From: Malonomonas rubra DSM 5091 | GTDB taxonomy: Bacteria; Desulfobacterota; Desulfuromonadia; Desulfuromonadales; Geopsychrobacteraceae | Direction of reading: 5' to 3' | Assembly: GCF_900142125.1 (NCBI RefSeq) | Contig: NZ_FQZT01000021.1 | Location: 1-32,867, forward strand | Length of the DNA stretch: 32,867 bases | Shown here: in pieces, positions 1 through 10,117 of the stretch | How positions within the stretch are numbered: position 1 is the first letter of the stretch | Layout: each line of letters opens with the position of its first letter | Notes under the pieces: generated by a model | The model's input: only the letters and a program-made list of their open reading frames with translations | What the model was told of the DNA's origin: nothing | Database searches by the model: none | Made by a program: the position numbers and the translations under genes

Positions 1-1068
<1,068 letters not shown>

Positions 1069-1083
1069 GAAGGAATATAAGTA

Positions 1084-1392
1084 ATGTCTACCCAGAAAAT
1101 CAGAATTCGTCTGAAGGCCTACGATCACTCTCTGCTCGATCAGGCAGTTGCTGAGATTGTTGACACCACCAAGCGTACCGGTTCTCGTCTGGTCGGCCCG
1201 ATTCCACTGCCGACTGTGATCAACAAGTACTGTGTTCTGCGTGGTCCGCACGTTGACAAGAAGAGCCGCGAGCAGTTCGAGATCCGTACTCACAAGCGCC
1301 TTCTGGATATCATGGAACCGACCCAGCAGACTGTCGATGCACTGATGAAGCTCGACCTGTCCGCCGGTGTTGATGTCGAGATCAAGCTTTAA
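1084..1392 (+). CDS. rpsJ: 30S ribosomal protein S10
   Basis: S10 is a small-subunit head protein; in many bacteria it also acts as NusE in transcription antitermination. The 102-aa length is normal. The start [20 protein letters not shown] and the signature [23 protein letters not shown] (residues about 38-60, abbreviated by family knowledge as the S10 motif) identify it. The ATG is preceded by an AAGGA Shine-Dalgarno sequence just after the tuf stop. It is the first gene of the classical S10 order, and the 15-bp gap to tuf suggests cotranscription. Confidence 0.98.
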   Translation: MSTQKIRIRLKAYDHSLLDQAVAEIVDTTKRTGSRLVGPIPLPTVINKYCVLRGPHVDKKSREQFEIRTHKRLLDIMEPTQQTVDALMKLDLSAGVDVEIKL

Positions 1393-1430
1393 TCGGCTGA
1401 TCAGACAATAGCGAGTTAAGGGCAACAGCA

Positions 1431-2054
1431 ATGATCAACGGACTGTTAGGAAAAAAGATCGGGATGAGTCAGGTTTACGCCGCCGATGGGCAGCGGATTC
1501 CGGTGACCGTGCTTCAGGCAGGTCCCTGCACCGTCCTGCAGAAGAAGACTGGTGAAGCCGACGGCTACGAAGCTGTTCAGCTTGGTTTCGGTGCCAAGAA
1601 GGCGCACCGTACCAATAAACCAGCCATGGGCCACTTTAAGAAGGCCGGCAAGGGCGCTTTTGCTCACATTCGTGAGTTCAGTAGCGACGAGGAATGCCAG
1701 GTCGGTGATGAAGTGACTTGTGACATGTTCAAGCCGGGTGACCGCATTGATGTTACTGGTACCAGCAAAGGTAAGGGCTTCCAGGGTGTCATGAAGCGTT
1801 GGGGCTTTGCCGGCGGTCGTGCCAGCCATGGTTCCATGTTTAAGCGTGGTCCCGGTGCTATCGGTCAGTCCGCTTGGCCGTCCAAAGTTTTCAAGGGCAA
1901 GAAGATGGCCGGTCAGATGGGCAACGAGCGTTGTACCACCCAGAACCTGATTGTTGTCGATGTTCGCCCGGAACAGAACCTTATCCTTGTGCGTGGTGCC
2001 GTGCCTGGACCGAAAAATGGTCTGGTCATGATCCGCAAGGGAATCAAGGCCTAA
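1431..2054 (+). CDS. rplC: 50S ribosomal protein L3
   Basis: L3 binds 23S rRNA near the peptidyl-transferase centre and is an early assembly protein. The 207-aa length is typical. The start MINGLLGKKIGMSQ and the conserved loop GAIGQSAWPSKVFKGKKMAG near residues 143-162 are diagnostic. The Gln in GAIGQ aligns with the residue methylated by PrmB in Escherichia coli (known for the family, not shown here). A 38-bp gap separates it from rpsJ and 24 bp from rplD. Confidence 0.98.
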   Translation: MINGLLGKKIGMSQVYAADGQRIPVTVLQAGPCTVLQKKTGEADGYEAVQLGFGAKKAHRTNKPAMGHFKKAGKGAFAHIREFSSDEECQVGDEVTCDMFKPGDRIDVTGTSKGKGFQGVMKRWGFAGGRASHGSMFKRGPGAIGQSAWPSKVFKGKKMAGQMGNERCTTQNLIVVDVRPEQNLILVRGAVPGPKNGLVMIRKGIKA

Positions 2055-2078
2055 GCGCGCGGATACAGGAGATAGATA

Positions 2079-2702
2079 ATGGCAACTGTAACTATTTTTG
2101 ATCAGGACAAGAAGCAGGTCGGTGAACGCGAAGTCGCTGACGCGATCTTTAACACTGAAGTTAAAGAGTACCTGCTCCACGATATGGTCCGCTACCAACT
2201 GGCTGCTCGCCGTCAAGGCACCGCAGCGGTCAAGAACCGCAGCGCTGTTGCCGGTGGCAGCAAGAAGCCGTACCGGCAAAAGGGTACCGGTAACGCTCGT
2301 CAGGGTACTGTTCGTGCGCCTCACTTCGTCGGTGGTGGTGTTGCTTTCGGCCCGCAGCCGCGTTCCTATGCGTTCAAGTTGAACCGCAAGGTTAAGAGGG
2401 CTGCTCTGTGTAGCGCTCTTTCGGCTCGCTATCAGGCTGAAAAGATGACCGTCATCAAAGAGTTCAATCTTGACTCGATCAGCACCAAGGCTTTCGCTGC
2501 GCTGATTAGCAAGTTTGAGCTGGAAGGTGCTCTGGTTGTTATCGATCAGGCTGACCCGAAGGTTGAGCTTTCGGCCCGTAACCTGCGTAACGTCAAAGTT
2601 CTGCGCGCTGAAGGTGTCAATGTTTACGACATCCTCAAGTACCCGAACCTGGTACTGACTGATGCTGCGGTGAGCGAGATTGAAGGAGCGATGGAAAAAT
2701 GA
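2079..2702 (+). CDS. rplD: 50S ribosomal protein L4
   Basis: L4 is a primary 23S rRNA binder whose long loop lines the nascent-peptide exit tunnel. The protein has 207 residues. The extended loop is recognisable from [19 protein letters not shown] followed by [15 protein letters not shown]. In E. coli L4 represses its own S10 operon; no equivalent leader can be judged here because the operon start lies outside the window. The last codons overlap the rplW start by 4 bp (ATGA), which suggests translational coupling. Confidence 0.97.
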   Translation: MATVTIFDQDKKQVGEREVADAIFNTEVKEYLLHDMVRYQLAARRQGTAAVKNRSAVAGGSKKPYRQKGTGNARQGTVRAPHFVGGGVAFGPQPRSYAFKLNRKVKRAALCSALSARYQAEKMTVIKEFNLDSISTKAFAALISKFELEGALVVIDQADPKVELSARNLRNVKVLRAEGVNVYDILKYPNLVLTDAAVSEIEGAMEK

Positions 2703-2986
2703 AGCCTCTGTATGACATTATCCGCAAGCCGCTGATTACTGAGAAGGCCAATCTGCTTAAAGAAGAAGCTCAGGTTGTTGCTTTTGAAGTTGCACGCAAC
2801 GCGAACAAGATCGAGATCAAACAAGCTGTTGAGAAGGCTTTCGACGTCAAGGTCAAGTCGGTCAACACTATCCAGTTGCGTGGCAAGGTCAAGCGCGTTG
2901 GTTACAATTTCGGTCAGCGCAGCAATTGGAAAAAAGCTTATGTGACCCTCGAAGAAGGTCACAATATCGATTTTTATGGTGTGTAA
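2699..2986 (+). CDS. rplW: 50S ribosomal protein L23
   Basis: L23 sits at the exit of the polypeptide tunnel and is the docking site for trigger factor and SRP. The 95-aa protein starts [20 protein letters not shown], the usual L23 N-terminus, and contains [18 protein letters not shown], the internal rRNA-binding loop. Its ATG overlaps the rplD stop as ATGA, so it is probably translated by coupled re-initiation. Confidence 0.97.
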   Translation: MKPLYDIIRKPLITEKANLLKEEAQVVAFEVARNANKIEIKQAVEKAFDVKVKSVNTIQLRGKVKRVGYNFGQRSNWKKAYVTLEEGHNIDFYGV

Positions 2987-3020
2987 GACCGCGCGTCTTG
3001 CAGGCATGGAGTAGCTAATC

Positions 3021-3848
3021 ATGGGTATCAAGAAATTTAATCCGACTTCCCCCGGCCGTCGCCACATGACCTCTCTCACTTTTGAGGAAGTCACCAAGAC
3101 AACGCCTGAAAGATCGTTGCTGGCGCCGCTGAAGAAGAGTGGTGGTCGTAACAACAAGGGTCGCATTACCAAGCGTCATACTGGTGGTGGCCACAAGCAG
3201 AAGTACCGGATTATCGACTTCCGTCGTGACAAGAAAGAAGTTCCGGCAAAGGTTGCTGCGATTGAGTACGATCCGAATCGTAGCGCGAATATTGCCCTGC
3301 TCTTCTACGTTGACGGTGAGAAGCGTTACATTCTCGCTCCGAAAGGTCTGAATGTTGGTGATACCGTGGTTGCCAGTGAAACTGCTGACATCACCCCGGG
3401 TAACGCCATGACCATCAAGTCGATCCCTCTCGGTACTTGGGTCCACAATGTTGAGTTGAAGATCGGCAAGGGTGGCCAGTTGGCACGTAGCGCTGGTGCT
3501 TACGCCATGATCGCTGCGAAAGAAGGTCGTTACGCTCAGCTGCGTTTGCCTTCCGGTGAGGTTCGTCTGGTGCTGCAGGATTGTGTCGCGACCATCGGTC
3601 AGGTTGGTAACCTTGATCATGAAAAGGTCAAGATTGGTAAGGCTGGTCGTAATCGTTGGCTCGGTAAGCGTCCACAGTCCCGTGGTGTTGCGATGAACCC
3701 TGTCGATCACCCGCATGGTGGTGGTGAGGGTAAGAGTTCCGGTGGTCGTCACCCGGTAACCCCATGGGGTGTGCCGACCAAGGGCTATAAGACCCGTACC
3801 AATAAGCGGACCGATAAGTTCATCGTCCGTCGCAGAAATAAGAAGTAA
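3021..3848 (+). CDS. rplB: 50S ribosomal protein L2
   Basis: L2 is a highly conserved 23S rRNA-binding protein needed for subunit association and peptidyl-transferase activity. The 275 residues match the family. The N-terminal [17 protein letters not shown], the central [19 protein letters not shown] and the C-terminal [19 protein letters not shown] motif, with the conserved functional His, are all present. It lies 34 bp after rplW. Confidence 0.98.
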   Translation: MGIKKFNPTSPGRRHMTSLTFEEVTKTTPERSLLAPLKKSGGRNNKGRITKRHTGGGHKQKYRIIDFRRDKKEVPAKVAAIEYDPNRSANIALLFYVDGEKRYILAPKGLNVGDTVVASETADITPGNAMTIKSIPLGTWVHNVELKIGKGGQLARSAGAYAMIAAKEGRYAQLRLPSGEVRLVLQDCVATIGQVGNLDHEKVKIGKAGRNRWLGKRPQSRGVAMNPVDHPHGGGEGKSSGGRHPVTPWGVPTKGYKTRTNKRTDKFIVRRRNKK

Positions 3849-3879
3849 TTTTTAGAATATAAGTTTCTAGGAGACAGCC

Positions 3880-4161
3880 GTGGCAAGATCAATTAAAAAG
3901 GGTTTTTACGTTCAGGAGTCCCTGCTGCGTAAAGTAGACCTCGAAGGTGAAGCGAACCGGAATAAGGTAATCAAAACCTGGTCGCGTCGTTCGACCATTA
4001 TTCCGGAATTCGTCGGCTCGACTTTTGCCGTACATAATGGTAAAAAGTTCGTCCCTGTTTTCGTGACCGAGAACATGGTTGGCCATAAGCTTGGCGAATT
4101 CGCGCCGACCCGGACCTATTTTGGCCACGGTGCTGACAAGAAAAGCAAGGTCAGGAAGTAA
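3880..4161 (+). CDS. rpsS: 30S ribosomal protein S19
   Basis: S19 is a small-subunit head protein that forms a complex with S13 at the A-site finger bridge. The 93-aa product begins at a GTG codon preceded by a TAGGAGA Shine-Dalgarno sequence. [19 protein letters not shown] and the signature [20 protein letters not shown] near the C-terminus are characteristic. No in-frame ATG nearby would fit the family N-terminus, so GTG is the start. Confidence 0.97.
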   Translation: MARSIKKGFYVQESLLRKVDLEGEANRNKVIKTWSRRSTIIPEFVGSTFAVHNGKKFVPVFVTENMVGHKLGEFAPTRTYFGHGADKKSKVRK

Positions 4162-4191
4162 GTCCGCGACTGCTGACAGGAGTTCCGAACA

Positions 4192-4524
4192 ATGGAAACA
4201 CAAGCAAAACTCAGGAACGTCCGCCTTTCCCCGCAAAAGGCGAGACTCGTTGTCGATATGGTTCGCGGTAAGGGTATTCAGGATGCATTGAACATTCTCC
4301 AGTTTGCCCCACAGAAGACCGCGCCTATTCTTTCTAAATTGTTGAAATCAGCTGTAGCTAACGCTGAGCAGAAGGGTATCTCTGACGTCGATGCGCTGTT
4401 TGTCAAGACAGTGATGGTTGACCAGGGTCCGGTTCTGAAGCGTTTCATGCCCCGTGCACAAGGGCGTGCCAGCCGGATTCGTAAGCCGACCAGCCACATC
4501 ACCGTGGTTCTGGACGTTAAGTAA
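4192..4524 (+). CDS. rplV: 50S ribosomal protein L22
   Basis: L22 contacts all domains of 23S rRNA, and its beta-hairpin lines the exit tunnel. The product has 110 residues. The N-terminal segment [20 protein letters not shown] and the hairpin/C-terminal sequence [20 protein letters not shown] are diagnostic. The ATG follows a GACAGGAG Shine-Dalgarno sequence. It is one of the shared S10-operon genes and is followed 17 bp later by rpsC. Confidence 0.97.
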   Translation: METQAKLRNVRLSPQKARLVVDMVRGKGIQDALNILQFAPQKTAPILSKLLKSAVANAEQKGISDVDALFVKTVMVDQGPVLKRFMPRAQGRASRIRKPTSHITVVLDVK

Positions 4525-4541
4525 GTCGAGGAGGTGACCCT

Positions 4542-5192
4542 TTGGGCCAGAAAGTTCATCCAATAGGATTTCGTCTGGGGATCAACCGGACTTGGGAGTC
4601 GCGCTGGTATGCTGATTCGGATTACTCCGAAAAGCTGCACGCAGATCTTAAGCTGCGCAATTTCCTGAAGAAGCGTCTTTATCATGCAGGCATCTCCAAG
4701 ATCGAGCTGGAGCGCGCTGCAAATAAAGTCAAAATCAATATCTTTGCTGCTCGTCCCGGCATCATCATCGGTAAGAAAGGTTCCGAAGTTGAAGTTCTGA
4801 AGAAGGACCTGGCGAAGATTACTGATGATGAGTGCTTCATCAATATTCAGGAAGTTCGCAAGCCTGAAGTCGATGCTCAGCTGGTAGCCGAGAACGTCGC
4901 TCTGCAGCTCGAGCGCCGTGTCGCTTTCCGCCGCGCCATGAAGCGCAGCGTCAGCATGGCTCTGAAATTCGGTGCCAAAGGGATCAAGATCAACTGTGCC
5001 GGTCGTCTGGGCGGTGCAGAAATGAGCCGGACTGAATGGTATCGTGAAGGTCGTGTGCCTCTGCACACCCTGCGTGCCGACATCGATTACGGTTTCGCTG
5101 AAGCGATGACCACCTACGGTATTATCGGTGTCAAGGTTCTGATTTTCAAGGGCGAAGTCCTTGGTAAAGAGAAGGAACAGCCGGCAGGCTGA
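4542..5192 (+). CDS. rpsC: 30S ribosomal protein S3 (TTG start)
   Basis: S3 forms part of the mRNA entry tunnel of the 30S subunit. The 216-aa protein has the N-terminal [20 protein letters not shown], a KH domain with the GxxG loop in [14 protein letters not shown] (about residues 72-85), and the C-terminal domain with [20 protein letters not shown]. The start is TTG at 4542, set by a near-perfect GGAGGTGA Shine-Dalgarno sequence 5 bp upstream. The conserved GQKVHP follows directly, so a later start would truncate the family N-terminus. Confidence 0.97.
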   Translation: MGQKVHPIGFRLGINRTWESRWYADSDYSEKLHADLKLRNFLKKRLYHAGISKIELERAANKVKINIFAARPGIIIGKKGSEVEVLKKDLAKITDDECFINIQEVRKPEVDAQLVAENVALQLERRVAFRRAMKRSVSMALKFGAKGIKINCAGRLGGAEMSRTEWYREGRVPLHTLRADIDYGFAEAMTTYGIIGVKVLIFKGEVLGKEKEQPAG

Positions 5193-5208
5193 TCAGGAGT
5201 AATTCATC

Positions 5209-5631
5209 ATGTTAATGCCGAAGAAGGTTAAACGTAGAAAGCAGTTTACCGGGCGGATGACCGGGCAGGCAAGCCGCGGTACCGAGGTAAACTTCGGAGA
5301 TTTCGGGTTGCAGGCACTTGAGTGTGGTTGGCTCTCTTCTCGTCAGATCGAGGCCGCTCGTCGTGCCATGACCCGCTATATCAAGCGGGGTGGTAAAATC
5401 TGGATCCGTTCTTTCCCGCACAAGCCGTTGACCAGCAAGCCTGCTGAAACCCGGATGGGTAAAGGTAAGGGCTCGCCGGAGAAATGGGTTGCCGTCGTTA
5501 AGCCGGGCCATGTCATCTACGAAATGCAGGGCGTTGCCGAAGAGGTTGCACGCGAAGCGTTCCGTCTGGCTGCCCACAAGCTGCCGATGAAGACCAAGTT
5601 CGTGAAAAGAGAGGCCGGCGATGAAGGCTAG
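5209..5631 (+). CDS. rplP: 50S ribosomal protein L16
   Basis: L16 organises the A-site region of the large subunit. The 140-aa product starts [17 protein letters not shown] and contains [20 protein letters not shown] and [18 protein letters not shown], all family hallmarks. Its 3' end overlaps rpmC by 11 bp, which suggests coupled translation of the L16-L29 pair, an arrangement common in the S10 operon. Confidence 0.97.
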   Translation: MLMPKKVKRRKQFTGRMTGQASRGTEVNFGDFGLQALECGWLSSRQIEAARRAMTRYIKRGGKIWIRSFPHKPLTSKPAETRMGKGKGSPEKWVAVVKPGHVIYEMQGVAEEVAREAFRLAAHKLPMKTKFVKREAGDEG

Positions 5632-5812
5632 TGAAATTAACGACCTGAGTGTCGAGGAATTGCAGGCAAAGCAAGTTGAGTTGCAGGAAGAGTTATTTAA
5701 CCTGCGCTTTCAGCTGCATACCGGCCATCTGGAAAATACAGCCCGTGTTTCGCAGGTGCGTAAGGATGTCGCCCGCGTAAAGACTGTGCTTGCCAGCAAG
5801 CTGAATGCCTAG
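5621..5812 (+). CDS. rpmC: 50S ribosomal protein L29
   Basis: L29 is a small alpha-helical hairpin protein next to L23 at the tunnel exit. The 63 residues start [18 protein letters not shown] and contain [19 protein letters not shown], the classic L29 motif. The ATG lies inside the end of rplP with an 11-bp overlap, preceded by GAGAGGCCGGCG within that gene. Confidence 0.96.
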   Translation: MKASEINDLSVEELQAKQVELQEELFNLRFQLHTGHLENTARVSQVRKDVARVKTVLASKLNA

Positions 5813-5826
5813 GGTGTGAGGAAAAA

Positions 5827-6093
5827 ATGAGTCAAGAACGTGGTAACCGGAGAACCCGGATCGGTATTGTGGTCAGCGACAAGATGGACAAGACTGTCGT
5901 CGTTCGTGTCGATCGCATGGTCAAGCACAGCGTTTATAAAAAGTACATCAAGCGCAAGGTCAACTGTAAGGCTCACGATGAGGCAAACAGTTGCGGCGTT
6001 GGTGATAAAGTTCTGATTGTCGAAACCAGGCCCTTGTCGAAAGACAAGCGCTGGCGTGTCCGCCAGATCCTGGAGAAGGCCGTTATCGCTTAG
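5827..6093 (+). CDS. rpsQ: 30S ribosomal protein S17
   Basis: S17 is a primary 16S rRNA-binding protein with an OB fold. The 88-aa product has [20 protein letters not shown] and [20 protein letters not shown], followed by [20 protein letters not shown], the standard S17 landmarks. It is separated from rpmC by 14 bp and from rplN by 11 bp. In the classical order it is the last gene of the S10 operon, but no terminator follows, so the spc block is probably cotranscribed. Confidence 0.97.
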   Translation: MSQERGNRRTRIGIVVSDKMDKTVVVRVDRMVKHSVYKKYIKRKVNCKAHDEANSCGVGDKVLIVETRPLSKDKRWRVRQILEKAVIA

Positions 6094-6104
6094 GAGAGTA
6101 AGTC

Positions 6105-6473
6105 ATGATCCAGATGCAATCAATGCTCAGCGTGGCGGACAACTCAGGTGCTAAGAAACTTTGCTGTATCAAAGTTCCTGGTGGGTCCAAACGTGTGTAC
6201 GCCGGTATCGGCGACGTAATTGTCTGCAGTGTCAAAGAGGCACTGCCGAATTCGAAGGTCAAAAAGGGTGATGTTGTGCGTGCTGTTATCGTTCGCACCG
6301 CAAAAGAGATCCCCCGTCCGGACGGTTCCTTTATTCGTTTCGATAATAACTCTGCAGTTGTTATCAACCAGGCGAATGAGCCGATCGGGACCCGGATCTT
6401 TGGCCCCGTCGCCAGAGAACTGCGGGCTCGTCATTTTATGAAGATCGTCTCGCTGGCCCCTGAAGTTCTTTAA
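6105..6473 (+). CDS. rplN: 50S ribosomal protein L14
   Basis: L14 sits at the subunit interface and contributes to intersubunit bridges. The 122 residues start [19 protein letters not shown] and include [17 protein letters not shown] and [20 protein letters not shown], all diagnostic. It begins the spc-type gene order 11 bp after rpsQ with an AGGAGAG Shine-Dalgarno sequence. Confidence 0.98.
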   Translation: MIQMQSMLSVADNSGAKKLCCIKVPGGSKRVYAGIGDVIVCSVKEALPNSKVKKGDVVRAVIVRTAKEIPRPDGSFIRFDNNSAVVINQANEPIGTRIFGPVARELRARHFMKIVSLAPEVL

Positions 6474-6499
6474 ATTCCGACTGTAGGAGAGTCAAAGCG

Positions 6500-6829
6500 A
6501 TGGCTACTGTAAAAACTCATGTCAAAAAAGATGACATGGTCAAAATTATCGCCGGCAAGGAAAAGGGCAAGACTGGCAAAGTCCTGCGTGTTTTCCCGGC
6601 CAAGGGTCGCGTTGTGGTCGAGAACCTCAACGTTGTTAAGCGCCATACTCGTCCCAGCCAACTGAATCCGGAAGGCGGGATCGTGGAGAAGGAAGCCGCA
6701 ATGAGCATCTCTAATGTGATGGTTGTTTGTGGTTCCTGTAATGAAGCAGCACGGACCGGTATCCGTAAGCTTGAAGATGGCAGCAAAGCCCGTTACTGCA
6801 AAAAATGTAACGCGAGCGTAGATAAGTAA
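6500..6829 (+). CDS. rplX: 50S ribosomal protein L24 with C-terminal CxxC pairs
   Basis: L24 initiates large-subunit assembly by binding 23S rRNA. The 109-aa product has the KOW motif region KIIAGKEKGKTGKVLRVFP (residues 16-34) and NVVKRHTRPSQLNPEGGIVE. The C-terminal 35 residues carry two CxxC pairs (C77/C80 and C100/C103), consistent with a bound zinc ion; such four-Cys tails are known in many bacterial L24 proteins. Gaps are 26 bp to rplN and 12 bp to rplE. Confidence 0.97.
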   Translation: MATVKTHVKKDDMVKIIAGKEKGKTGKVLRVFPAKGRVVVENLNVVKRHTRPSQLNPEGGIVEKEAAMSISNVMVVCGSCNEAARTGIRKLEDGSKARYCKKCNASVDK

Positions 6830-6841
6830 ACGGAGAGTTCG

Positions 6842-7381
6842 ATGGCCAGGTTGAAACAGGCATATCAGCAGGAGCAGGTACCTGCCCTGATGAAAGAATT
6901 TGCATACAAAAACGTTATGCAGGTTCCGAAAATCGAGAAGATCGTTCTGAACATGGGTCTCGGTGAGGCGATTCAGAACCCTAAGCTGCTGGAATCTGCA
7001 GTTGAAGAACTGGAGCGGATTACCGGTCAGAAGGCGGTGATTACCAAGGCCAGAAAGTCGATCGCGACCTTTAAGTTGCGTGAAGAGATGGCTATCGGTA
7101 CCTGTGTGACTTTGCGTCAGAATCGTGCCTGGGAATTCCTTGACCGTCTGATCAATGTTGCTTTGCCGCGTGTCCGTGACTTCAAGGGTGTTTCTCCGAA
7201 GGCGTTTGATGGCCGCGGTAACTACACCCTCGGTATCCGTGAGCAGCTGATCTTTCCGGAAATCGATCTTGATAAGATCGCCAAGGTTTCCGGTTTGAAC
7301 ATCACTATTGTTACAACGGCAAAAACTGACGAGGAAGGCCGCGCACTGCTGGCCGGTCTCGGCATGCCGTTCAGAAAATAA
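6842..7381 (+). CDS. rplE: 50S ribosomal protein L5
   Basis: L5 binds 5S rRNA together with L18 in the central protuberance. The 179-aa length is standard. [20 protein letters not shown] near the N-terminus, [20 protein letters not shown] and the C-terminal [17 protein letters not shown] are conserved. A CGGAGAG Shine-Dalgarno sequence precedes the ATG. Confidence 0.97.
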   Translation: MARLKQAYQQEQVPALMKEFAYKNVMQVPKIEKIVLNMGLGEAIQNPKLLESAVEELERITGQKAVITKARKSIATFKLREEMAIGTCVTLRQNRAWEFLDRLINVALPRVRDFKGVSPKAFDGRGNYTLGIREQLIFPEIDLDKIAKVSGLNITIVTTAKTDEEGRALLAGLGMPFRK

Positions 7382-7403
7382 GCAACGGATAGCGGAGGAT
7401 ATT

Positions 7404-7589
7404 GTGGCTAAGAAGTCAATGATTGCAAAAGCGAAGCGGTCGAAGAAGTTCGCCGTCCGTGAATACAACCGCTGCCCGATCTGCGGTCGTCCGCGCGCTT
7501 ATTATCGTAAGTTTGACATGTGCAGAATTTGTCTGCGGAAACTGGCATCCGAAGGGAAAGTCCCGGGTGTTGTCAAGTCCAGCTGGTAA
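7404..7589 (+). CDS. rpsN: 30S ribosomal protein S14, zinc-binding type Z
   Basis: S14 helps assemble the 30S head. This is the short zinc-binding form (61 aa) rather than the ~100-aa C-minus form. A zinc ribbon is formed by C24 and C27 (CPIC) and C40 and C43 (CRIC), with the family sequence [21 protein letters not shown] start it at GTG 7404, just after the Shine-Dalgarno sequence GCGGAGGAT. The frame extends upstream into rplE, but that extension has no S14 similarity and would overlap L5 coding sequence. Confidence 0.96.
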   Translation: MAKKSMIAKAKRSKKFAVREYNRCPICGRPRAYYRKFDMCRICLRKLASEGKVPGVVKSSW

Positions 7590-7610
7590 CAGCAAGAGGA
7601 GTAACAAGTA

Positions 7611-8009
7611 ATGTCGATGACCGATCCGATGGCGGACATGCTGACTCGCATTCGAAATGCGGGGATGGCTGCCCACGCCAAAGTTGATGTCCCCTCCAGC
7701 AACCTCAAGGTTGCTGTCGCCAACGTCCTCAAGGACCTTGGCTATATCAAGAATTTCAAGTCGATCAGTGATAATAAGCAGGGTGTTCTGCGTATTTATC
7801 TCAAGTACGACGAGAACCAGACCCCGCTGATTCACGAGATCAAGCGGGTTTCGACTCCGGGTCGGCGTATCTACGTTGGTAAAGATGAAATTCCTCGAGT
7901 AAAGAACGGTCTTGGCGCGTCGATCCTGTCGACCTCTAAAGGTGTTCTTGACGATGTCGCAGCTCGCAAAGCCGAAGTCGGCGGCGAAGTTATCTGCACC
8001 ATCTGGTAA
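7611..8009 (+). CDS. rpsH: 30S ribosomal protein S8
   Basis: S8 is a primary 16S rRNA binder. In E. coli it represses the spc operon by binding mRNA near rplE; no comparable element is evident here by eye. The 132 residues include [20 protein letters not shown], the middle segment [19 protein letters not shown] and the C-terminal signature [20 protein letters not shown]. It starts at ATG 7611 after AAGAGGAGTAAC. Confidence 0.97.
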   Translation: MSMTDPMADMLTRIRNAGMAAHAKVDVPSSNLKVAVANVLKDLGYIKNFKSISDNKQGVLRIYLKYDENQTPLIHEIKRVSTPGRRIYVGKDEIPRVKNGLGASILSTSKGVLDDVAARKAEVGGEVICTIW

Positions 8010-8021
8010 AGGAGTAACGAC

Positions 8022-8558
8022 ATGTCACGTATTGGTAAATTGCCTGTCGCCATTCCTGCCGGTGTCAAGGTGTCTCTCGACGGCACCAAGATGACAGTTC
8101 AGGGACCGAAGGGGACCTTGTCTCAGGAGTTGCATGAGCGGATGAACATTGCCGTTGAGACTGACCAGATTCTGGTCACCCGTCCGAGCGATGCGAAAGA
8201 TGATACTGCACTCCACGGTTTGACCCGTGCACTGATCAACAACATGGTTGTCGGTGTTACTGCCGGTTTCCAGAAAGATCTTGAAATTAACGGTGTCGGT
8301 TACCGTGCTGAAATCAGTGGTAAGGTTTTGACCTTGAGTCTCGGCTATTCTCACCCGGTTGTTTATGAACTTCCGGACGGGATCAGTGTCGAGGTTGAAA
8401 AACAGACTAAGCTGTCGGTCAAGGGGATTGACAAGCAATTGGTTGGTTCGGCGGCAGCAAAGATCCGCTCTTTCCGCGCACCTGAGCCCTACAAGGGCAA
8501 AGGTATCAAGTATGCGGACGAGCGTATCGTGCGTAAGGCTGGTAAGGCCGGTAAGTAA
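8022..8558 (+). CDS. rplF: 50S ribosomal protein L6
   Basis: L6 is located near the factor-binding site of the large subunit. The 178-aa product starts [20 protein letters not shown], has the duplicated L6 fold, and carries the C-terminal signature [20 protein letters not shown]. It lies 12 bp after rpsH with an AAAGGAGTAAC Shine-Dalgarno region. Confidence 0.97.
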   Translation: MSRIGKLPVAIPAGVKVSLDGTKMTVQGPKGTLSQELHERMNIAVETDQILVTRPSDAKDDTALHGLTRALINNMVVGVTAGFQKDLEINGVGYRAEISGKVLTLSLGYSHPVVYELPDGISVEVEKQTKLSVKGIDKQLVGSAAAKIRSFRAPEPYKGKGIKYADERIVRKAGKAGK

Positions 8559-8583
8559 AACTTAAACGTATAGGAGCATTACT

Positions 8584-8946
8584 GTGAACGAATCCCAAAA
8601 AAGACGTGTCTCCCGGCTCAAGCGCCAGGCACGTGTTAGAAAGAAAGTGCGTGGGACCACTGAATGCCCCCGGCTCTCCGTCTTCCGCAGCGCCAAACAT
8701 ATTTATGCCCAGATCATCGAAGATGCCACAGGTAAAACTTTGGCAGCAGCTTCGACCATCAGCAAAGATATCGATTTGGCTCAAAGTGGAAACGTTGATG
8801 CAGCCAAGGCAGTCGGTGCCTCTATCGCCAAGAAGGCTCTCGATCAGAACATAACCCAGGTCGTTTTCGACCGTAACGGCTTCCTTTATCAGGGTCGCGT
8901 TCAGGCGCTCGCTGATGCTGCACGTGAAGCCGGACTGAAGCTTTAA
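8584..8946 (+). CDS. rplR: 50S ribosomal protein L18 (GTG start)
   Basis: L18 binds 5S rRNA with L5. The 120-aa protein has [20 protein letters not shown] and [20 protein letters not shown], both typical. Translation starts at GTG 8584 after TAGGAGCATTACT; the basic N-terminus that follows, including [17 protein letters not shown], matches family members. Confidence 0.97.
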   Translation: MNESQKRRVSRLKRQARVRKKVRGTTECPRLSVFRSAKHIYAQIIEDATGKTLAAASTISKDIDLAQSGNVDAAKAVGASIAKKALDQNITQVVFDRNGFLYQGRVQALADAAREAGLKL

Positions 8947-8957
8947 GGAGTAGGGCT

Positions 8958-9449
8958 GTGCTGCGCATTGATCCTGAAAAATTAGAATTGACCGACCGGG
9001 TCATTCATATCAACCGTAACGCCAAAGTTGTTAAAGGTGGTCGTCGCTTCAGCTTCTCCGCACTCGTCGTTGTCGGCGATGGTGAGGGCCATGTTGGCTA
9101 CGGACTTGGTAAGGCAAAAGAGGTTCCTGAGGCGATCCGTAAAGGTGTTGAGGCTGCCCGCAAGAGTCTGATCAAGGTGCCGATTCAGGAAGGTAAGACC
9201 ATTCCTTACGATGTTATCGGCAAGTTTGGGGCCGGAAAGGTTCTGCTCAAGCCCGCATCTGAGGGTACCGGTGTTATCGCCGGTGGTGCCGTTCGTCCGA
9301 TCCTGGAAGCGGTTGGTATTGGTAACATTCTGACCAAGTGTCTCGGTTCCAACAACCCGCACAACGTGGTCAAGGCAACCATCGAAGCTCTGAAGATGCT
9401 GAAGAGCCCGGCTGAAATCAACGCGCGTCGTGGCATTGCTAACGACTAG
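8958..9449 (+). CDS. rpsE: 30S ribosomal protein S5 (GTG start)
   Basis: S5 acts in decoding fidelity at the rear of the 30S subunit. The product has 163 residues. The N-terminal double-stranded RNA-binding domain includes [20 protein letters not shown] and [20 protein letters not shown], and the C-terminal domain includes [18 protein letters not shown]. The GTG at 8958 is preceded by AAGGAGTAGGG. rpmD follows 23 bp later. Confidence 0.97.
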   Translation: MLRIDPEKLELTDRVIHINRNAKVVKGGRRFSFSALVVVGDGEGHVGYGLGKAKEVPEAIRKGVEAARKSLIKVPIQEGKTIPYDVIGKFGAGKVLLKPASEGTGVIAGGAVRPILEAVGIGNILTKCLGSNNPHNVVKATIEALKMLKSPAEINARRGIAND

Positions 9450-9472
9450 CCGATTTACGGAGGACTAAAAAA

Positions 9473-9655
9473 ATGGCGACGGAAGTCAAAGTCACCCTGA
9501 AGCGTAGTCCGATCGGGCGTAAAGAATATTTCAGCAAGGTCTTGAAGGGCCTTGGTTTGAAGCGTCTGCATCAGACAGTGACCTTGAAGGATACCCCGGA
9601 AATCCGTGGTATGATCCGCAAGGTTGAACACATGGTTACGGTCGAAGACTGTTAA
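9473..9655 (+). CDS. rpmD: 50S ribosomal protein L30
   Basis: L30 is a small peripheral large-subunit protein. The 60 residues start [20 protein letters not shown] and include [13 protein letters not shown]-like sequence (here [20 protein letters not shown]), with [16 protein letters not shown] at the end. A GGAGGACT Shine-Dalgarno sequence precedes the ATG. The position between rpsE and rplO is canonical. Confidence 0.96.
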   Translation: MATEVKVTLKRSPIGRKEYFSKVLKGLGLKRLHQTVTLKDTPEIRGMIRKVEHMVTVEDC

Positions 9656-9673
9656 CACAGTAAGGATAGCAAG

Positions 9674-10114
9674 ATGGATTTGAGTAATCTGAAACCGGCT
9701 GCCGGTTCGACAAAAAATAGAAAGCGTATTGGTCGCGGTCCTGGCTCTGGTACCGGCAAAACAGCCGGCAAGGGTCACAAGGGTCAGAACGCTCGCAGTG
9801 GTGGTGGTGTCAAGCCCGGCTTTGAGGGCGGTCAGATGCCTCTGCAGCGCCGTCTGCCGAAGCGTGGCTTCACCTCGCTGAACAAGAAGGTTTACGCACT
9901 GGTTAATCTGCGTGATCTGGATGTATTCGAGGCGGGTTCAGTCGTCAATGTTGAGTCTCTCGGTCAAGCTGGTCTGATTGGTGCTGTCAAGGATGGCGTC
10001 AAGATTCTGGCCGACGGTGAGGTCAGCAAAGCGCTGACTGTTCAAGCTCACAAATTCAGCAAGTCTGCAGCTGAAAAAATTGAAGCTGCTGGCGGCAAGG
10101 CCGAGGTGCTGTAA
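9674..10114 (+). CDS. rplO: 50S ribosomal protein L15
   Basis: L15 is a late-assembly large-subunit protein. The 146-aa product has the glycine-rich N-terminus [20 protein letters not shown] followed by [18 protein letters not shown], characteristic of the family, and a C-terminal domain ending with KAEVL. secY begins only 3 bp after its stop, so its final codons provide the likely secY Shine-Dalgarno sequence (GAGGTG). Confidence 0.97.
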   Translation: MDLSNLKPAAGSTKNRKRIGRGPGSGTGKTAGKGHKGQNARSGGGVKPGFEGGQMPLQRRLPKRGFTSLNKKVYALVNLRDLDVFEAGSVVNVESLGQAGLIGAVKDGVKILADGEVSKALTVQAHKFSKSAAEKIEAAGGKAEVL

Positions 10115-10117
10115 ATT

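Noticed and set aside
1446-2324. 292-codon open frame antisense to rplC and rplD
   Set aside because: It overlaps two certain ribosomal protein genes and has no protein-like features.
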